In this document: piece after piece, positions 23,701 through 34,010 of the stretch
Numbering within the stretch: the first letter of the stretch is position 1
Layout of the letters: each line of letters starts with the position of its first letter
Source of the DNA: Sabellastarte sp. h YS-2021
Lineage: Eukaryota; Annelida; Polychaeta; Sabellida; Sabellidae
Direction: 5' to 3'
NCBI GenBank assembly: GCA_964017235.1
Contig: OZ024935.1
Coordinates: 1,426,001 to 1,490,000, forward strand
DNA length: 64,000 bases
The notes under the pieces: generated by a model
What the model was told of the DNA's origin: nothing
Database searches by the model: none
What the model saw: the letters and a program-made list of their open reading frames with translations, nothing else
Program-made: the position numbers and the translations under genes

Positions 23701-26443
23701 ATAGGTATTTATAAAGCGCCAAAACGATGTAGACATACTCAAAGGCACCAAAGTCCATCAAATTTACATGGACATTTGGTTATAGGTGATTGGTTGGCGG
23801 CCACAACGCTATGGGAGTTTGGATGAAATTGCTGCCGTAGATCAAGAGGCAGCAGATTGGATCCGACATAATGGACAGTTTGATCCCAGACATATACCAG
23901 TCACTTGTAATGGAAGGGTAAGTTGGTATATTATGCAAGTAGCTTGCAATGGACTGGTAAGTTCAGTATCTTACATAGACCTTTCCCCTTTAATGGAAAG
24001 ATGACTTTGACATCATACCTATACCAGTCACTTGTAATGGAAGGGTGAGTTCTGTATCTTTTGCCAATCACTTGCAATGGGCAGGTAAGTTTGGCTTCAT
24101 ACATAGACTAGTTACTTGTAATATAAGGGTTAGCTTGGTATTTTAAATAGACCAATCACTTGTAATATAAGTGTAAGCTTGGCATTTAACATAGATGGTC
24201 ATTTGTAATATAAGAGTAAGTGTGGCATTATAAAGTCTTTAGGGTAAGTTTTTAAATAGAGCAATCACTTACAATATAAAGGTAATTTAAATATTTAACA
24301 CAGGCATGACAAATGTAATCGAAGGGTAAACTTGGATATATACGCAGACTAGTCACTTGTAATATAATGAAAAGTTTGTTATTATACAAAGACCAGTCAT
24401 CATAATACATGTGTAAGGGTAAGTTTTGTGTTTTAAACAGATTAATTACTTGTCTTGTAAGGGTAAGTTTGGAATTAAACACAGACCAGTTACTAGTAAT
24501 ATAAGGGTAAGTTTGGTATGATGAATAGACCAATTGCTTTTAATATAAGAGTAAGATTGGAATTTTACACAGACCAGTACCTTGTTATATAAGGTTAAGT
24601 TTGGTTTTATGAATAGACCGATCACTTTTAATATAAGGGTAAGATTAGTATTATACATAGACCAGTCATTTGTACATTAAGCACAAGTTTGATATCTTAC
24701 ACTGGGCATTAGTAAAGTAATGGCTAGTTTGATTCCAGTCACGTAAAATCTATTTGATCATTATTTTATAGCACTTTGAATTTATTACAAGAATTATGAA
24801 GACAAGTGCTAGAAAAAATACTCTTAACGATGGGTATAGAACTTGGTAAGCAACATAAAGGATTGATGTAAATCTAAATTACAGACAAATCATCACATAT
24901 AACCCTATGCATCACAGTGATCTTAGTTATTTTAAATGACATTATTTCCTCCTTCAGGAGGTTATTTTTGGATGCAGATCTTTCTGAATTTCTAGCTGTA
25001 GGTTGGGCCTGATTGAATTTGTTGTGGGAAAGATCCAAGTCATATTTTGGATACAAAATTCTGCAATTTTTCAAAGACCATGGATTCAATTTATTTGAAT
25101 GATTTTGCCATTCTGGTTGACATTACTCCAAAATGAAACATTTCTTCACAAGTCATTTTTGTATGGGTTGGGTATGGTCAAAATGAAAAAAAAAGATTTC
25201 ATTTTGGGAAATGATTTTTGGGAACATGGCCTGGTGAAAGTCTGCACTTCACAAGTGCTTTCTATCACCCCGTTTAATCCTGGTATGGCCTGACTTAAGC
25301 ATCACATTGTATGGTGGTGCTAAATGTTTTGATGTTGTTACTTATATCTGTTCCAAGGTTACCTGAACCCTCCCCTGGTGCTAGATTAAAAGCACAGCTA
25401 AGTTTATTCATTTTATTAACTGTCTTTAAACCTTCCTGCTAACGAAGGTGATTCTTTTGTTTGTAATGTAAAAAGTAAAGAGTATTTATTGGGGTAAACC
25501 CATGTTTCAGTAGAGGGCTTATTCATGGGATGACCAATCAAATCTGCTTTATATTTATTTTAACTTGATGTTTGTTGTTTATTGTCTTGAAAAATGTGGT
25601 ACATTCAAAATACACTGATAATGAAATAATCATTTAGATTAATGTAATTCTAGCTTTAAATCTGTGTTTAATTTTTGCAACAAAATTTATAAAACTTAAT
25701 TGTTAGTTAACTTTGTATTACACCGTCATATAATGTGTAAACAATAAGGTTTTTAATTATTTTAAAACAGCACAGTAGGGCAATAGATTTATAAGTTTTA
25801 TGAGATAAAACAAAAAAATTAATTTGTATATGTAAAATTTCTAGTGTTTGGTTATACTTTTTCAAAAAACAAGATTTAAGGTTATGAAGGTTATTTATGG
25901 TTACTATCCCCATTTTCATAACTGGATAGTGCAAATACATTTTGTTTCACTAAATACTTTCCTTAAATGCGAATGTGTTTATTTTTGCTATTTTAAATTT
26001 TATACTCTCATTTTTATGTCATGTAAATCTTCTATGGTCTCTTAATTTTCATTTTTTTTTAAATTTTGGTTATATTTACATATTCAGTTGTAAATTGTAG
26101 AAATTTTTTTTAGTCATCAGTTGTAGTATGTTATAAAAGCATTAGAAATTAATACTCTACAATAAAGTAGAAAAAATAACACCATCATTTACTGTCATTT
26201 CAGTATGATGCAGATATCGAAAACTTTGGTAACATTACCATCACCCCAAAATATGGCTTTAACGGTGACTTCTTTCCCTACCTGAACCAGGAGGGTTACC
26301 GCTCTCCACTGCTCATGCTCAAGTTCATCCGACCCATCAACGGCGTGGTCATCAATGTCATGTGCAAGATCTGGGTGAAGAACATCCAACATATTCCCAA
26401 TGATGGAGTGGGCGTGATCACATTCTCCTTATTGGTGGATTGA
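17641..26443 (+). CDS. ATP1B: Na+/K+-ATPase beta subunit, seven exons, complete
   Basis: Joining 17641-17794, 18844-18984, 20521-20631, 22169-22253, 23058-23151, 23786-23917 and 26204-26443 gives 957 nt: 318 residues plus TGA, with GT/AG at every junction and phases that fit. The product is a type II membrane protein: cytoplasmic residues 1-51 (EKWPQFRQFLIDN), one span at about 52-80 (IASLIMYASFYTGLVVFF), then an extracellular domain. Extracellular Cys 150, 163, 174, 188, 236 and 293 fit the three family disulfides. FGYDEGMPC is the family signature, and Asn249 in GNITI is a glycosylation sequon. The role is to fold and escort the catalytic alpha subunit to the plasma membrane and tune K+ affinity. 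The C-terminal Ig-like part has FFPYLNQ where vertebrates have YYPYYG-like sequence. Length agrees with the family (about 300). Confidence 0.95.
17795..18843 (+). other. ATPase beta intron 1
   Basis: Contains a probable tRNA-derived SINE at about 18280-18480. The pyrimidine tract before the acceptor (CCTTCTCTTTCAG) is good. Otherwise unremarkable AT-rich sequence. Confidence 0.8.
18280..18480 (+). repeat. tRNA-derived SINE-like copy (family C)
   Basis: GCTCAGTGGTCGAGTTGTCA resembles an A box and GGGTCCGAATC a B box about 60 bp apart, followed by a body with AACTTTGAC. A similar arrangement occurs at 42718-42870, so the two are probably one family. Both are degraded. Confidence 0.45.
18844..18984 (+). 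CDS. ATP1B: ATPase beta exon 2 (membrane span)
   Basis: Encodes the single hydrophobic span and the stalk, ending LHGLPG. The acceptor is TTTCAG and the donor CCAG-GTAAGC. Length is 141 nt. Confidence 0.94.
19478..19642 (-). repeat. SINE family A, copy 1
   Basis: Shares with 37392-37568 and 38806-39420 the body words CTGCCACTGGGGA, CCCAATGACAG, GTGGTCATCC and CACTACGTAT. The degraded tRNA-like head lies at the right (minus-strand 5') side. All three copies are in minus orientation. Confidence 0.7.
20263..20324 (+). other. GC-rich two-level hairpin in intron 2
   Basis: GGTTCCCTGGGCACTG at 20263 pairs with CAGTGCTGGGGGAACC at 20309, 13 of 16 positions. Inside, CGGCA at 20286 pairs with TGCCG at 20297. 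It stands out from its AT-rich surroundings. It may be a fold-back repeat remnant or a structured RNA; nothing in sequence tells which. Confidence 0.45.
20521..20631 (+). CDS. ATP1B: ATPase beta exon 3
   Basis: Encodes GLSYRPVPDFESDLIRF and FTDHVQTFLLG, the proximal extracellular region after the PGL motif common in the family. Acceptor ATTCAG, donor TTG-GTAAGT, 111 nt. Confidence 0.93.
20632..22168 (+). other. ATPase beta intron 3
   Basis: AT-rich, with a nine-base G run near 21348-21356. No repeat family or exon recognised. The acceptor ATTTTTTTAG is strong. Confidence 0.7.
22169..22253 (+). CDS. ATP1B: ATPase beta exon 4
   Basis: Encodes EYENEAQVGENFIDCK and ends in DKVC, carrying the first two extracellular cysteines (150 and 163). 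85 nt; the phase (two bases over) matches exon 5 to give Arg at the junction. Confidence 0.93.
22254..23057 (+). other. ATPase beta intron 4
   Basis: About 800 bp, no recognisable element or RNA gene. Confidence 0.7.
23058..23151 (+). CDS. ATP1B: ATPase beta exon 5 (signature exon)
   Basis: Encodes FDIDDLGGHCTWQKDFGYDE and GMPCILLKTNK, with cysteines 174 and 188 and the family motif FGYxxGxPC. Acceptor TTACAG, donor AAG-GTGGGT, 94 nt. Confidence 0.95.
23152..23785 (+). other. ATPase beta intron 5
   Basis: AT-rich. Contains GTATTTATAAAGCGCC near 23705, a word also seen in degraded form at 42005 and 54025 and probably part of a dispersed repeat tail. Confidence 0.6.
23786..23917 (+). CDS. ATP1B: ATPase beta exon 6
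   Basis: Encodes VIGWRPQRYGSLDEIAAVDQ through HIPVTCNGR with cysteine 236. Acceptor TTATAG, donor AAGG-GTAAGT at 23918. The last 22 bp of the exon and the donor are the template of the 44-bp tandem array that starts immediately downstream. Confidence 0.93.
23896..24700 (+). repeat. 44-bp tandem array derived from the exon 6 splice-donor junction
   Basis: About 17-18 degenerate units follow the exon. The consensus is ATAGACCAGTCACTTGTAAT, then ATAAGGGTAAGTTTGGTATT. GTAAG-like sites fall at 24419, 24463, 24507, 24551, 24595 and 24639, exactly 44 bp apart; spacing is 28-49 bp elsewhere, apart from about 88 bp between 23957 and 24045. Perfect GTAAGT occurs at 23918 (the real donor), 23957, 24085, 24216, 24244, 24419, 24463 and 24507, and GTGAGT at 24045. 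The unit at 24023-24044 repeats the exon's terminal bases without change. The first unit is exonic, so the array appears to have grown out of the exon-intron boundary. Confidence 0.88.
24701..26203 (+). other. rest of ATPase beta intron 6
   Basis: Very AT-rich, no recognisable element. It ends in a normal acceptor (ACTGTCATTTCAG). Confidence 0.7.
26204..26443 (+). CDS. ATP1B: ATPase beta exon 7 (C-terminus and stop)
   Basis: Encodes YDADIENFGNITITPKYGFN through VGVITFSLLVD then TGA at 26441-26443. It has cysteine 293 and the only N-glycosylation sequon. It forms the C-terminal Ig-like lobe that contacts the alpha subunit. The GC content is clearly higher than its surroundings. Confidence 0.95.
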   Translation, partial: YDADIENFGNITITPKYGFNGDFFPYLNQEGYRSPLLMLKFIRPINGVVINVMCKIWVKNIQHIPNDGVGVITFSLLVD

Positions 26444-27015
26444 AAACTTGCCAAACTCTATCAGATATCAAAAATAACATTGATTTGCTGCTGACGTTTT
26501 GATATCCATAAAACAAAGTGCATTTTAGCTTGTGAAAGGATTTGAGGTATTGTTTTATTGCAAAAGACATCACTTTACAACAAAATGTATGCTTAACATG
26601 CTAAACGTTTGCATTGCGATGTTTAACAAATGTTGAAAGTCTACTAGCATGAACTTTGTATAATTCTAACATTAGAAAGAGCTAAGTTTAAGAATATGAA
26701 CATGTTTAGCAATATAAACAATTATTTCACAGTTTTAAATATACACTCAAATTCTATTATGGAGCCATTATGGATCACAATAAAAATAATGTTTTAATAT
26801 GACACCATATATAACTCTAATATGAGTACATTGCGATGTCTTACCTGTAATGTGTGAATGGTGTATTAGATGTTCAACTTGTCTCATTGGGTCAGGCAGA
26901 TTGTGTTAAGGTGCTTCAATACAGACAAAATCTCATCTTTTTGATGTTTTGCTTGTGTTTGTCTAACCATGTGCTCAAAGTGGTCTAATAAACATTTGTT
27001 GTATTAACTTTATGA
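26444..27015 (+). other. 3' untranslated region and polyadenylation site of the ATPase gene
   Basis: AATAAA occurs at 26987-26992 followed by TTTGTTGTATT, a likely cleavage region near 27005-27015. An earlier AATAAA lies near 26779. A Harbinger-like element begins only about 25 bp beyond. Confidence 0.65.
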
Positions 27016-27037
27016 GCGTTTATTTGTCTGTTTGTAA

Positions 27038-28644
27038 TGCCCCTGTTCCACCAAAGGACTAAGCCCTGATCCTGTCGGCGACCCTTAATCGTGAACAGTC
27101 GGTGAAGAAAATGGTAAAATGGGCGCGAATACTGAATCAGTACTAAAGCCTGGGATTAGGCCTCAGGAAGCCTGAGGAGGCCCCAGGTGGCCCCAGACAG
27201 TCCCCGACTGTTCTGCGACTAAGAACTGATTAAGCCATTTTTTTGGTCGGTTTGAAGCATGATCTTGTCGTAGACATACTGACTGGGTCCCAGGACGCCT
27301 CAGGCCTCCTGGGACTAAGCCCCGACTAACCCCCGATTAAGTCCCGACTTCCTCAGCCTTAAGGACCCCTCAGTGTTCCCCAGACCACGATGGCCGATTA
27401 TTGTTTTGCAAAATTACTGGATTTTCTGGGTATATATTTTTAAATTCTGGGAAGTAATTATCAATGTAATTATCAATCTAGTAATTATCAGCTTTCAATC
27501 ATCAGCAACAAATTAGGGTTTTTTATTTTTTATTCAGTTACATATGCTGATGTATTTGCTATTTCTACGTCAACCACAGCAACCACCACAAGCAGCACCA
27601 CCACTACCACCACCTCCACCAGCCATACAGAGACCTAGAAGAAGGCACAACATGTGGGTCAGGCCATGGCTACTACATAGAGAGGAGAGGGGGGGCTACC
27701 ACAACAGTATGGCTGAACTGTATGCCACAGACATTCCAGGATTCACCAATTTCAAGAGGATGACCCCTGAATTCTTTGAAATGATAAAGAGCAGACTAGA
27801 ACCACGTCTAGCCAAGCAGGCCACCAACTACACAGCTCCAATCAGTGTTGGGAAAAGTTAGCCCTCACCATCAGATATCTGGCCACTCGAGAGTCATACA
27901 CATCATTATTCTGTCAGTTCAGGGTTGGCAGATCCACCATTTCCAAGTTTCTACCAGAGGTCTGCAGGGCCATCCAGGATGAGTTCACCAGAGAGTACCT
28001 CAGATGTCCTACTACTCCAGATGAGTGGAAAGAACTGGAAATAGAATTCAGGATCAAGTGGAATGTTCCACATGCCCTGGGAGCCCTTGATGGAAAGCAT
28101 GTGGCCCTGAAGAAACCCAAGAACTCTGGAGCCCTGTACCACAACTATAAGGGATTTTTTTCAATAGTAATGCTGGCCTTGGTTGATGGACAGTACAAGT
28201 TCAGATAGGTGAATGTGGATACAGCTAGATCTTGCTCAGATGCCCAGATATTTAATACCTGTCACCTGAAGAGGAAGATTGATGATGGCAGCATAGGCTT
28301 CCCTGACTCAGCACCTATAACCCAGGTGGTCGAGATGTCCCCTACTTCATCCTGGCAGATGATGCGTTTGCCCTGAAGACCTGGCTGATAAAACACCTGA
28401 GACTAAGGGTCGCAGGAGGCCTGGGACAACATAGGACTATGTAAATTTGGGTCTGAGGAGGCCTGAGGAAGCCTGGGACTGGACATTTTGTTGACGGCGG
28501 GAAATGAGAATCGGTTTGATATTTCTCACGGCCCCAACCGACAACTACCGATCCATACCGAACGCCTGGCACGAAGCAAATATTTTAAACTGACTCCCAA
28601 AAACCCTTAATCGGGAAGCTTAGTCGTGTGGTGGAACACCCACA
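27038..28644 (+). mobile_element. PIF/Harbinger-like DNA transposon, decayed (copy 1)
   Basis: The terminal inverted repeats share TGTTCCACCA: TGCCCCTGTTCCACCA at 27038 and, on the other strand at the right end, TGTGGGTGTTCCACCA. Flanking triplets are TAA (27035-27037) and TTA (28645-28647), close to the 3-bp TWA target duplication of the superfamily. The interior holds transposase remnants and GC-rich repetitive arms (words such as CCTGAGGAGGCC and GGGACTAAG). It lies about 25 bp past the ATPase polyadenylation site. Confidence 0.85.
27550..28395 (+). pseudogene. Harbinger (HARBI1-like) transposase, broken
   Basis: Recognisable in order: RPWLLHREERGGYHNSMAEL, FKRMTPEFFEMI, then after a frameshift near 27855 LALTIRYLATRESYTSL, FCQFRVGRSTISKFLPEVC, WNVPHALGALDGKHVALKKP (first catalytic Asp), SGALYHNYKGFFSIVMLALV, an in-frame TAG near 28206, RSCSDAQIFNTCHLKRKI and, in another frame, VPYFILADDAFALKTWL (second catalytic Asp). 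The third acidic residue and the C-terminus are gone. At least two frameshifts and one stop exclude function. The match is to the DDE nuclease of PIF/Harbinger elements. Confidence 0.88.
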
Positions 28645-28719
28645 TTAGCAGAATTATGTAAGTACTTCTGGCCGGATTTTTCACCCCATTAAAAGTGAGA
28701 ATGATTCATATAGTCCAGA

Positions 28720-28990
28720 TGCCAAATAGCGATATTAGGTGCAAGTGTGTTTTGTTGCTATTATGAAGTTTTTGTGTTGATTCAGCATCTCTGACCTGAC
28801 CTGATAAAAAATCAGCTGGGTGCCAACTCGGCACCCTTGAGGAATGTCTTTAAACGCCAAAAACAAAATGGCCGCCTTAAATAATGGAAAATTATATTTT
28901 TACACATATCTTCCCTTCTATTGTACATAGAGACACATTCTTGCAATGGTGTCTAAGTCTAGGTTTTTGGGGTCAAGGAATCTATTTTAC
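28720..28990 (+). repeat. dispersed repeat, left arm of a 5.6-kb-spaced inverted pair
   Basis: Matches the reverse complement of about 34570-34830: TTTTGTTGCTATTATGAAG, TTGATTCAGCATCTCTGA, CAAAATGGCCGCC and AATAATGGAAAATT all recur in order. Both copies carry a hairpin GGGTGCC-5 nt-GGCACCC. Confidence 0.8.
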
Positions 28991-29435
28991 AAATTACAAA
29001 TTACAAATCTTGAACACATAATACTGACATATTAAAACAATTCTTTGACAAATGTTCCCTTATAATTTAAATACAATGTTATATCCAGATTTATATTTTA
29101 AATAAGTAAAACAATTTAAGCTCCGAGGGCTTATATTTAATAATAATGTACAGCTAATGATAGAAAAAAAGGATCACCCCAGGCCAGGTAGCACTGAAAA
29201 ACTCTTATACTGAGAGGAATTTCTCTAATTAGTACGATAATAGTTATTAAGTCTCTGACTATCGCAAAGCTGCAAACATATGTACCCAATGTAGGTCCTC
29301 CCAAATACAGCATATGCTTCAGAAAGTTTCAAGAAAATTCTTCTGGAGCCTGTCAAAAACCACTGAATAATACTATCACAACTGGAGCAGGGTCTTCCAG
29401 AATGGGCACTAAAGTTGACAAATGTGTCATCCTTA

Positions 29436-30114
29436 TGCCCCTGTTCCACCACACGACTAAGGCTCCCAATTAAGGTATTTTGGGGATCTGTTTTCTAAAA
29501 ATGTGGAGTCCCAGACAATCTGCTGGAGTCTGTTTGGATCTGTTGGAGTTTGTTTAAAAATCAAACATGTTTGATATTTTTCACGACTGTAACCGATCCT
29601 CATTTGCCCCTACCCACAAATATTCCAGTCTCAGACTTCCTGAGATCTCCATAGACCCGAATTTACACAATTTTGGGTTGTCTGAGACTTCCTGGGACTC
29701 TTAATGCCAGGTCGGCTTTGTATTAGTCCCAGGAGTTCTGTACATAATCCCAGATCTATCCCCGACCCACTATGCAAAACAAAAAACAAAAATCGGCCAT
29801 AGCTGTCTGAGGAAATCTGTTATTAGTTCCAGGAAGTCTGAGGAGTCTCAGACCAGTCTGAGACCCTGTGGGTATGTCCCACACAGGATCGGTGTTGAAT
29901 CCTATCGCAATCGTGGTTTAATCCTCTCTTAGTCGAGGAATGATCGTGAGTTGTCTGAGGAGGTCTGAGGCTTCCTGGGGACGATCTGGGTTTGTTCCCA
30001 GATCTGGATCATGATTCCATTGCCCCACCCATTACTCATGCTTTTTTCACCGACTCTCAAGGATTAAGGGTCCCAGGAAGAATTGGGGCTTAATCCTTTG
30101 GTGGAACAGGGGTA
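29436..30114. mobile_element. non-autonomous Harbinger-like element (copy 2, 679 bp)
   Basis: Ends CCCCTGTTCCACCA at the left and its inverse TGGTGGAACAGGGG at the right, flanked by TATG on both sides. Inside are the same arm words as copy 1 but no transposase. Confidence 0.75.
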
Positions 30115-31009
30115 TGAAATGATGCTGTACAGGTAGTATGAATTATAAATTTTATTAATAGTGGTTACTGGAAAAAAACACTTGAGAAATTGACAGTTAT
30201 GGACAGAATTAAAATGTTTTAACTCGATGATTCTTCTCTGGAGTATGTGATCATTGGAATTAAAAAATAATTTTGGGAAGTGATTCTCAAGTTAAGCTCA
30301 TAGTTATAAGCTCAATTTTATTAGGAAATAAAAGTTTGATACCTACCCTCTTGGGAATACTTTTACATGGTGCATCCAAATCCAAGTTTCAGGAAAAGAT
30401 ATTGCATTACAAAGGTATCAATTACAAAATAACTTGTTTGTTGAATCTTGAAATTTACTTAGACTTTGCTTTTGTGCAAAAATTTAACATTAAAATAAAT
30501 TGAGTGTATTTAACTCACTTATCCACTCTATCCCAAGGCCATTGTGAATGAAAATTACAAAATTAAGAAAGAAATTTGATGAGTGAAACATTTCACAGTA
30601 CTCTCCTCTACTGTCACTTGCAGATTGTATATTAGAGATAGATTACCAGTTTAAAAACTAATAATATATGTCTTCAAAGTTCTTGTTTATCTTCACAGTC
30701 CAGTTTATGAAAAATAATAAAGTGGATGAAAAATGCCAATAAAAGAAGTCCAGAGTATATGTTTCTTGTCACTGAAGTAATCTAAGGATGAAAATGATCC
30801 CTGCTGTCCAATACCTGTGTGTAACTTTGATAGTTGATGCCAAGTAAAACTCCAAATCTATCAAGTCAAGGAAAGAACCCTAAAACTGATCGCATAAATT
30901 AAAATTTGAAAAAGGTTACAAATGAATATATTGGACCTTAATTAGAATCTATAATCTTAAAATATTATGTTGCCAACCTAATTAGTACAGATGGCTCTAG
31001 AATGAGAAA
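30115..31009. other. intergenic, nothing recognised
   Basis: AT-rich sequence with no exon or repeat I can identify. Confidence 0.45.
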
Positions 31010-31145
31010 TTTCTACTTTTAAATACTCCAGAGAAATTTAACGATCAATAAAGTTTTGAAGATCTGCGAGATCCAGTATGATAAGTGCAACTTTTGTAGT
31101 ACAGTATCAGAAACTATACAGCACATCTTTGGGGGATTATAACTA
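31010..31145 (+). pseudogene. short LINE C-terminal fragment
   Basis: The frame reading VLKICEIQYDKCNFCSTVSE then TIQHIFWG resembles the cysteine motif near the C-terminus of non-LTR reverse transcriptases (CxFC...ET..H.FW). Only about 45 residues are visible and there is no upstream domain. Confidence 0.45.
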
Positions 31146-33149
31146 TAAATATATCAAAGGTTTTGAGGACAGCCTGAGGATAAACTGGTGGGCAAGCTGT
31201 ACCTGAATTTAAGAGTCTTAAAGACCACTCCATTGGGAGCACAGGCAAGTGATTGAACATGTACATATTTGATACATATAAGTTAAGAATATTCCAAAAA
31301 CCAGCAGATACACCCAATAGCAATGTGACTGGATATAATATTGTGCAATTTTAATCGCCATAATATTTATGTTGCATTTGTTCCAAGTTATACTGGGTCA
31401 GTGGTGGGTCAAACTGGGTGGCGGATTTTCAAATGGCTGCTTTGTGATAGGTGTGATATGCATGTTCAAGAAAGACACATTTCATTGGAGGCCACCACTT
31501 CAGTTTCAGGGCAGAATTAATTTTTGAATTTGCTATCTTAGTTTTCAGAACTGATAATGGTGGGTGTTCATATCACCTTCCACCTTGGATCTAAAACTAT
31601 AAGCAATGAAGCCAGTTGGCTCATTGATCAGATATATTTTAACTGCTTCAAGCAAAGTACAGTGAAGTACTTTCTGCCCTCCCAATTCCAAATAAATGTG
31701 AAATGGTTCCATCCTACAAAGGCATGTCCAGCAGGCAGATATCTGGCAATCCTTTTGTGTTCCATTGCTGTTTAGTTTAGGTCTACAAATGTTCTCAAAG
31801 AGCTTAAGCTCTCCCTACTGTTTTGTTTTTCACAGTCCTTTATCATTCCATACAGAATTAAAGTAGTGAGATGAAGGCATCTGTATAATCACAGATTCCT
31901 TCGATACATGAGTCATCTGCAGCTGAGGCAATTGTTGTTATGTGATGAATTATGATGACGTCATCTTCCTTGAGATGACTTTCCTGATCCTTTCTCTGGA
32001 GAGTTGAATTGATACACATCGGTACTGGTGTAAGATATTTTCCAGTGATCACAACTTTGTTATATTTGGTGAAACTCTTCTATATCACATCTGTCAGATC
32101 AAATCAATCAGTGCACTTTGTATAAAGTAACAGTGTGTTACATTTTTTGTGCAGTAAGATTTGTTTAAAGGCTCATTTTCATCCCACGTCAGACTTGTGT
32201 GCCATTTAAAAAAAAAATTGTCCAACATTCTATAGAATCAGATTTTAAATAAAAATAGCAGCAGATATGCCCGTACAACACAGTCTGAGGAAATAGTTTT
32301 CAACACTATGAGATATAGAAGTAGTGAAACAGTACACAGAATGGGATACTTTCAGAGCAGTGTCAGTGTCCAAATAATGTTTAAGTAGAGAAAATAACAT
32401 CTAAGAGAAAGAAACTGCATGTAAAAATTAAATATTAAAACACGACAATTCAGTAAACTAAAGATTTTGAAGCTGTAAAATTTAATAACTGGAGAATTGC
32501 TATCAGTAGAAGTATCACAATTATGTAAATGTATATATAATAATCAGTTGCAGCAATCCATATCCTTACAGTTGCCGAGATATGCCCGGACAATATATTA
32601 TAAGTCAAATCAAGGCAGGGTTCGAAATTAACGCCAATCCGTCAATTTGCAACCGACAAAAATGCTATCAGGTTGAAAAGATTAAGATCCTGCCAGTCTG
32701 TTTGTCCTAGAAGCTGTAAGATGGTTATACATGCACATTTCCCACAGTTGAATTATGATTTGCATGTTTTTGATACGGTTCAGCCACACCAAAGTGACCT
32801 CATACATTTGTGTGAACATTTAAGTCCTTTCCCATTTTAATATTTGTTCTGTATGGCTGAATTATGGTTTGAATGTTTTAAATATTACCCACACATACAG
32901 ATGTGGCAATACATTCTTGTGTGTGGGGTTGGAGCAAAATCTGTGGCTCACTTTATGAAATACCATCTGTTACAATGGGAAGTTGCAAAAGTAAAACCCT
33001 AAATGAATTCTAATGTGACTTTAACGGTGCTTAATCTACATCAAAAGTTACCCAAAGGTGCAATAACCAAGATTCGAGTAAAAAGATATAAGATAGATAT
33101 AAGAGAGCTAAAATAGTATCAGATATCAATGTAGAGAGATAAAATAGCA
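31146..33149. other. intergenic with one stray satellite unit
   Basis: No gene seen. Around 32565-32630 the words GTTGCCGAGATATGCCCGG and GTCAAATCAAGG match the satellite at 33150-34010, so one unit lies detached from the array. Confidence 0.5.
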
Positions 33150-34010
33150 TCAGATATGCAAGATGAAAGGTCAAATCCAGGTCACGCCATGACGTTGCAT
33201 ACCTATAAACCCCAACCAATGTCCCTACCAAATATCAACTTCCTACACCTTGGTTTCCGAGATATAGCCCGGACAATGCATTATAGGTCAAGGTCAAAGG
33301 TCAAATCAAGGTCATGCCATGATGTTTTACATCTACACACCCTAGCCAAATGTCCCTACCGAGTATCAACTTCCTATACTTTACAGTTGCCGAGATATAG
33401 CCCGGACAAGATTTTATAGGTCAAGGTCACTACAGCAAGGTCAAAAGTCAAATCAAGGTTACACCATGCTGCTACACACCTACAACCCCTAACCAATGTC
33501 CTTACCAAATATCAACTTCCTACACCTTATGGTTTCAGAGATATAGCCCAGACAAGATTTTATTGGTCAAGGTCACTACGCCAAGGTCACTACGCCAAGG
33601 TCAAAGGTCAAATCAAGGTCACACTATCACGTTGCACACCTACACCCCCTAACCAATGTCCCTACCAAGTATCAACTTCCTATACCTCAACCCTTCCGAG
33701 ATATATCCCAGACAAGATTTTATAGGTGAAGGTCAAGGTCAAAGGTCAAATCAAGGTCACACCATGACGTTGCACACCTACACCACCTAACCAATGTCCC
33801 TATTAAGTATCAACTTCCTACACCTTATGGTTTCCAAAATATACACCTCACAGGATTTTCAAACTCAAGGTAAATACGGCAAGGTCAAATCAAGTTCACA
33901 CCATGATGCTGCACACCTACACCCCCTAACCAATGTCCCTACCAAGTATCAACTTCCTACACCTTACAGTTTCTGAGATACAGGCCGGACAAACTTTTCC
34001 CGCCGCCCGC
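33150..34010. repeat. satellite, about six units of 120-155 bp, rich in AGGTCA
   Basis: Each unit has the order AAGGTCAAAGGTCAAATCAA, CCATGACGTTGCACACCTAC, CAATGTCCCTACCAAGTATC, AACTTCCTACACCTTA, GAGATATAGCCCGGACAA. Boundaries fall near 33285, 33420, 33568, 33724 and 33863. It ends in CCGCCGCCCGCCCGCCCATTC, after which the match stops. Confidence 0.9.

Noticed and set aside
24252..24658. Two minus-strand frames with repeated SYxTSNWS-like segments
   Set aside because: They are the complement of the 44-bp array; the peptide repetition reflects DNA repetition.
27914..28144. Minus-strand frames of 63 and 76 codons
   Set aside because: They are antisense to the recognisable Harbinger transposase.
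33150..34010. Regularly spaced repeats considered as a CRISPR array
   Set aside because: The units are contiguous, without unique spacers of constant size, and the surroundings are plainly eukaryotic.
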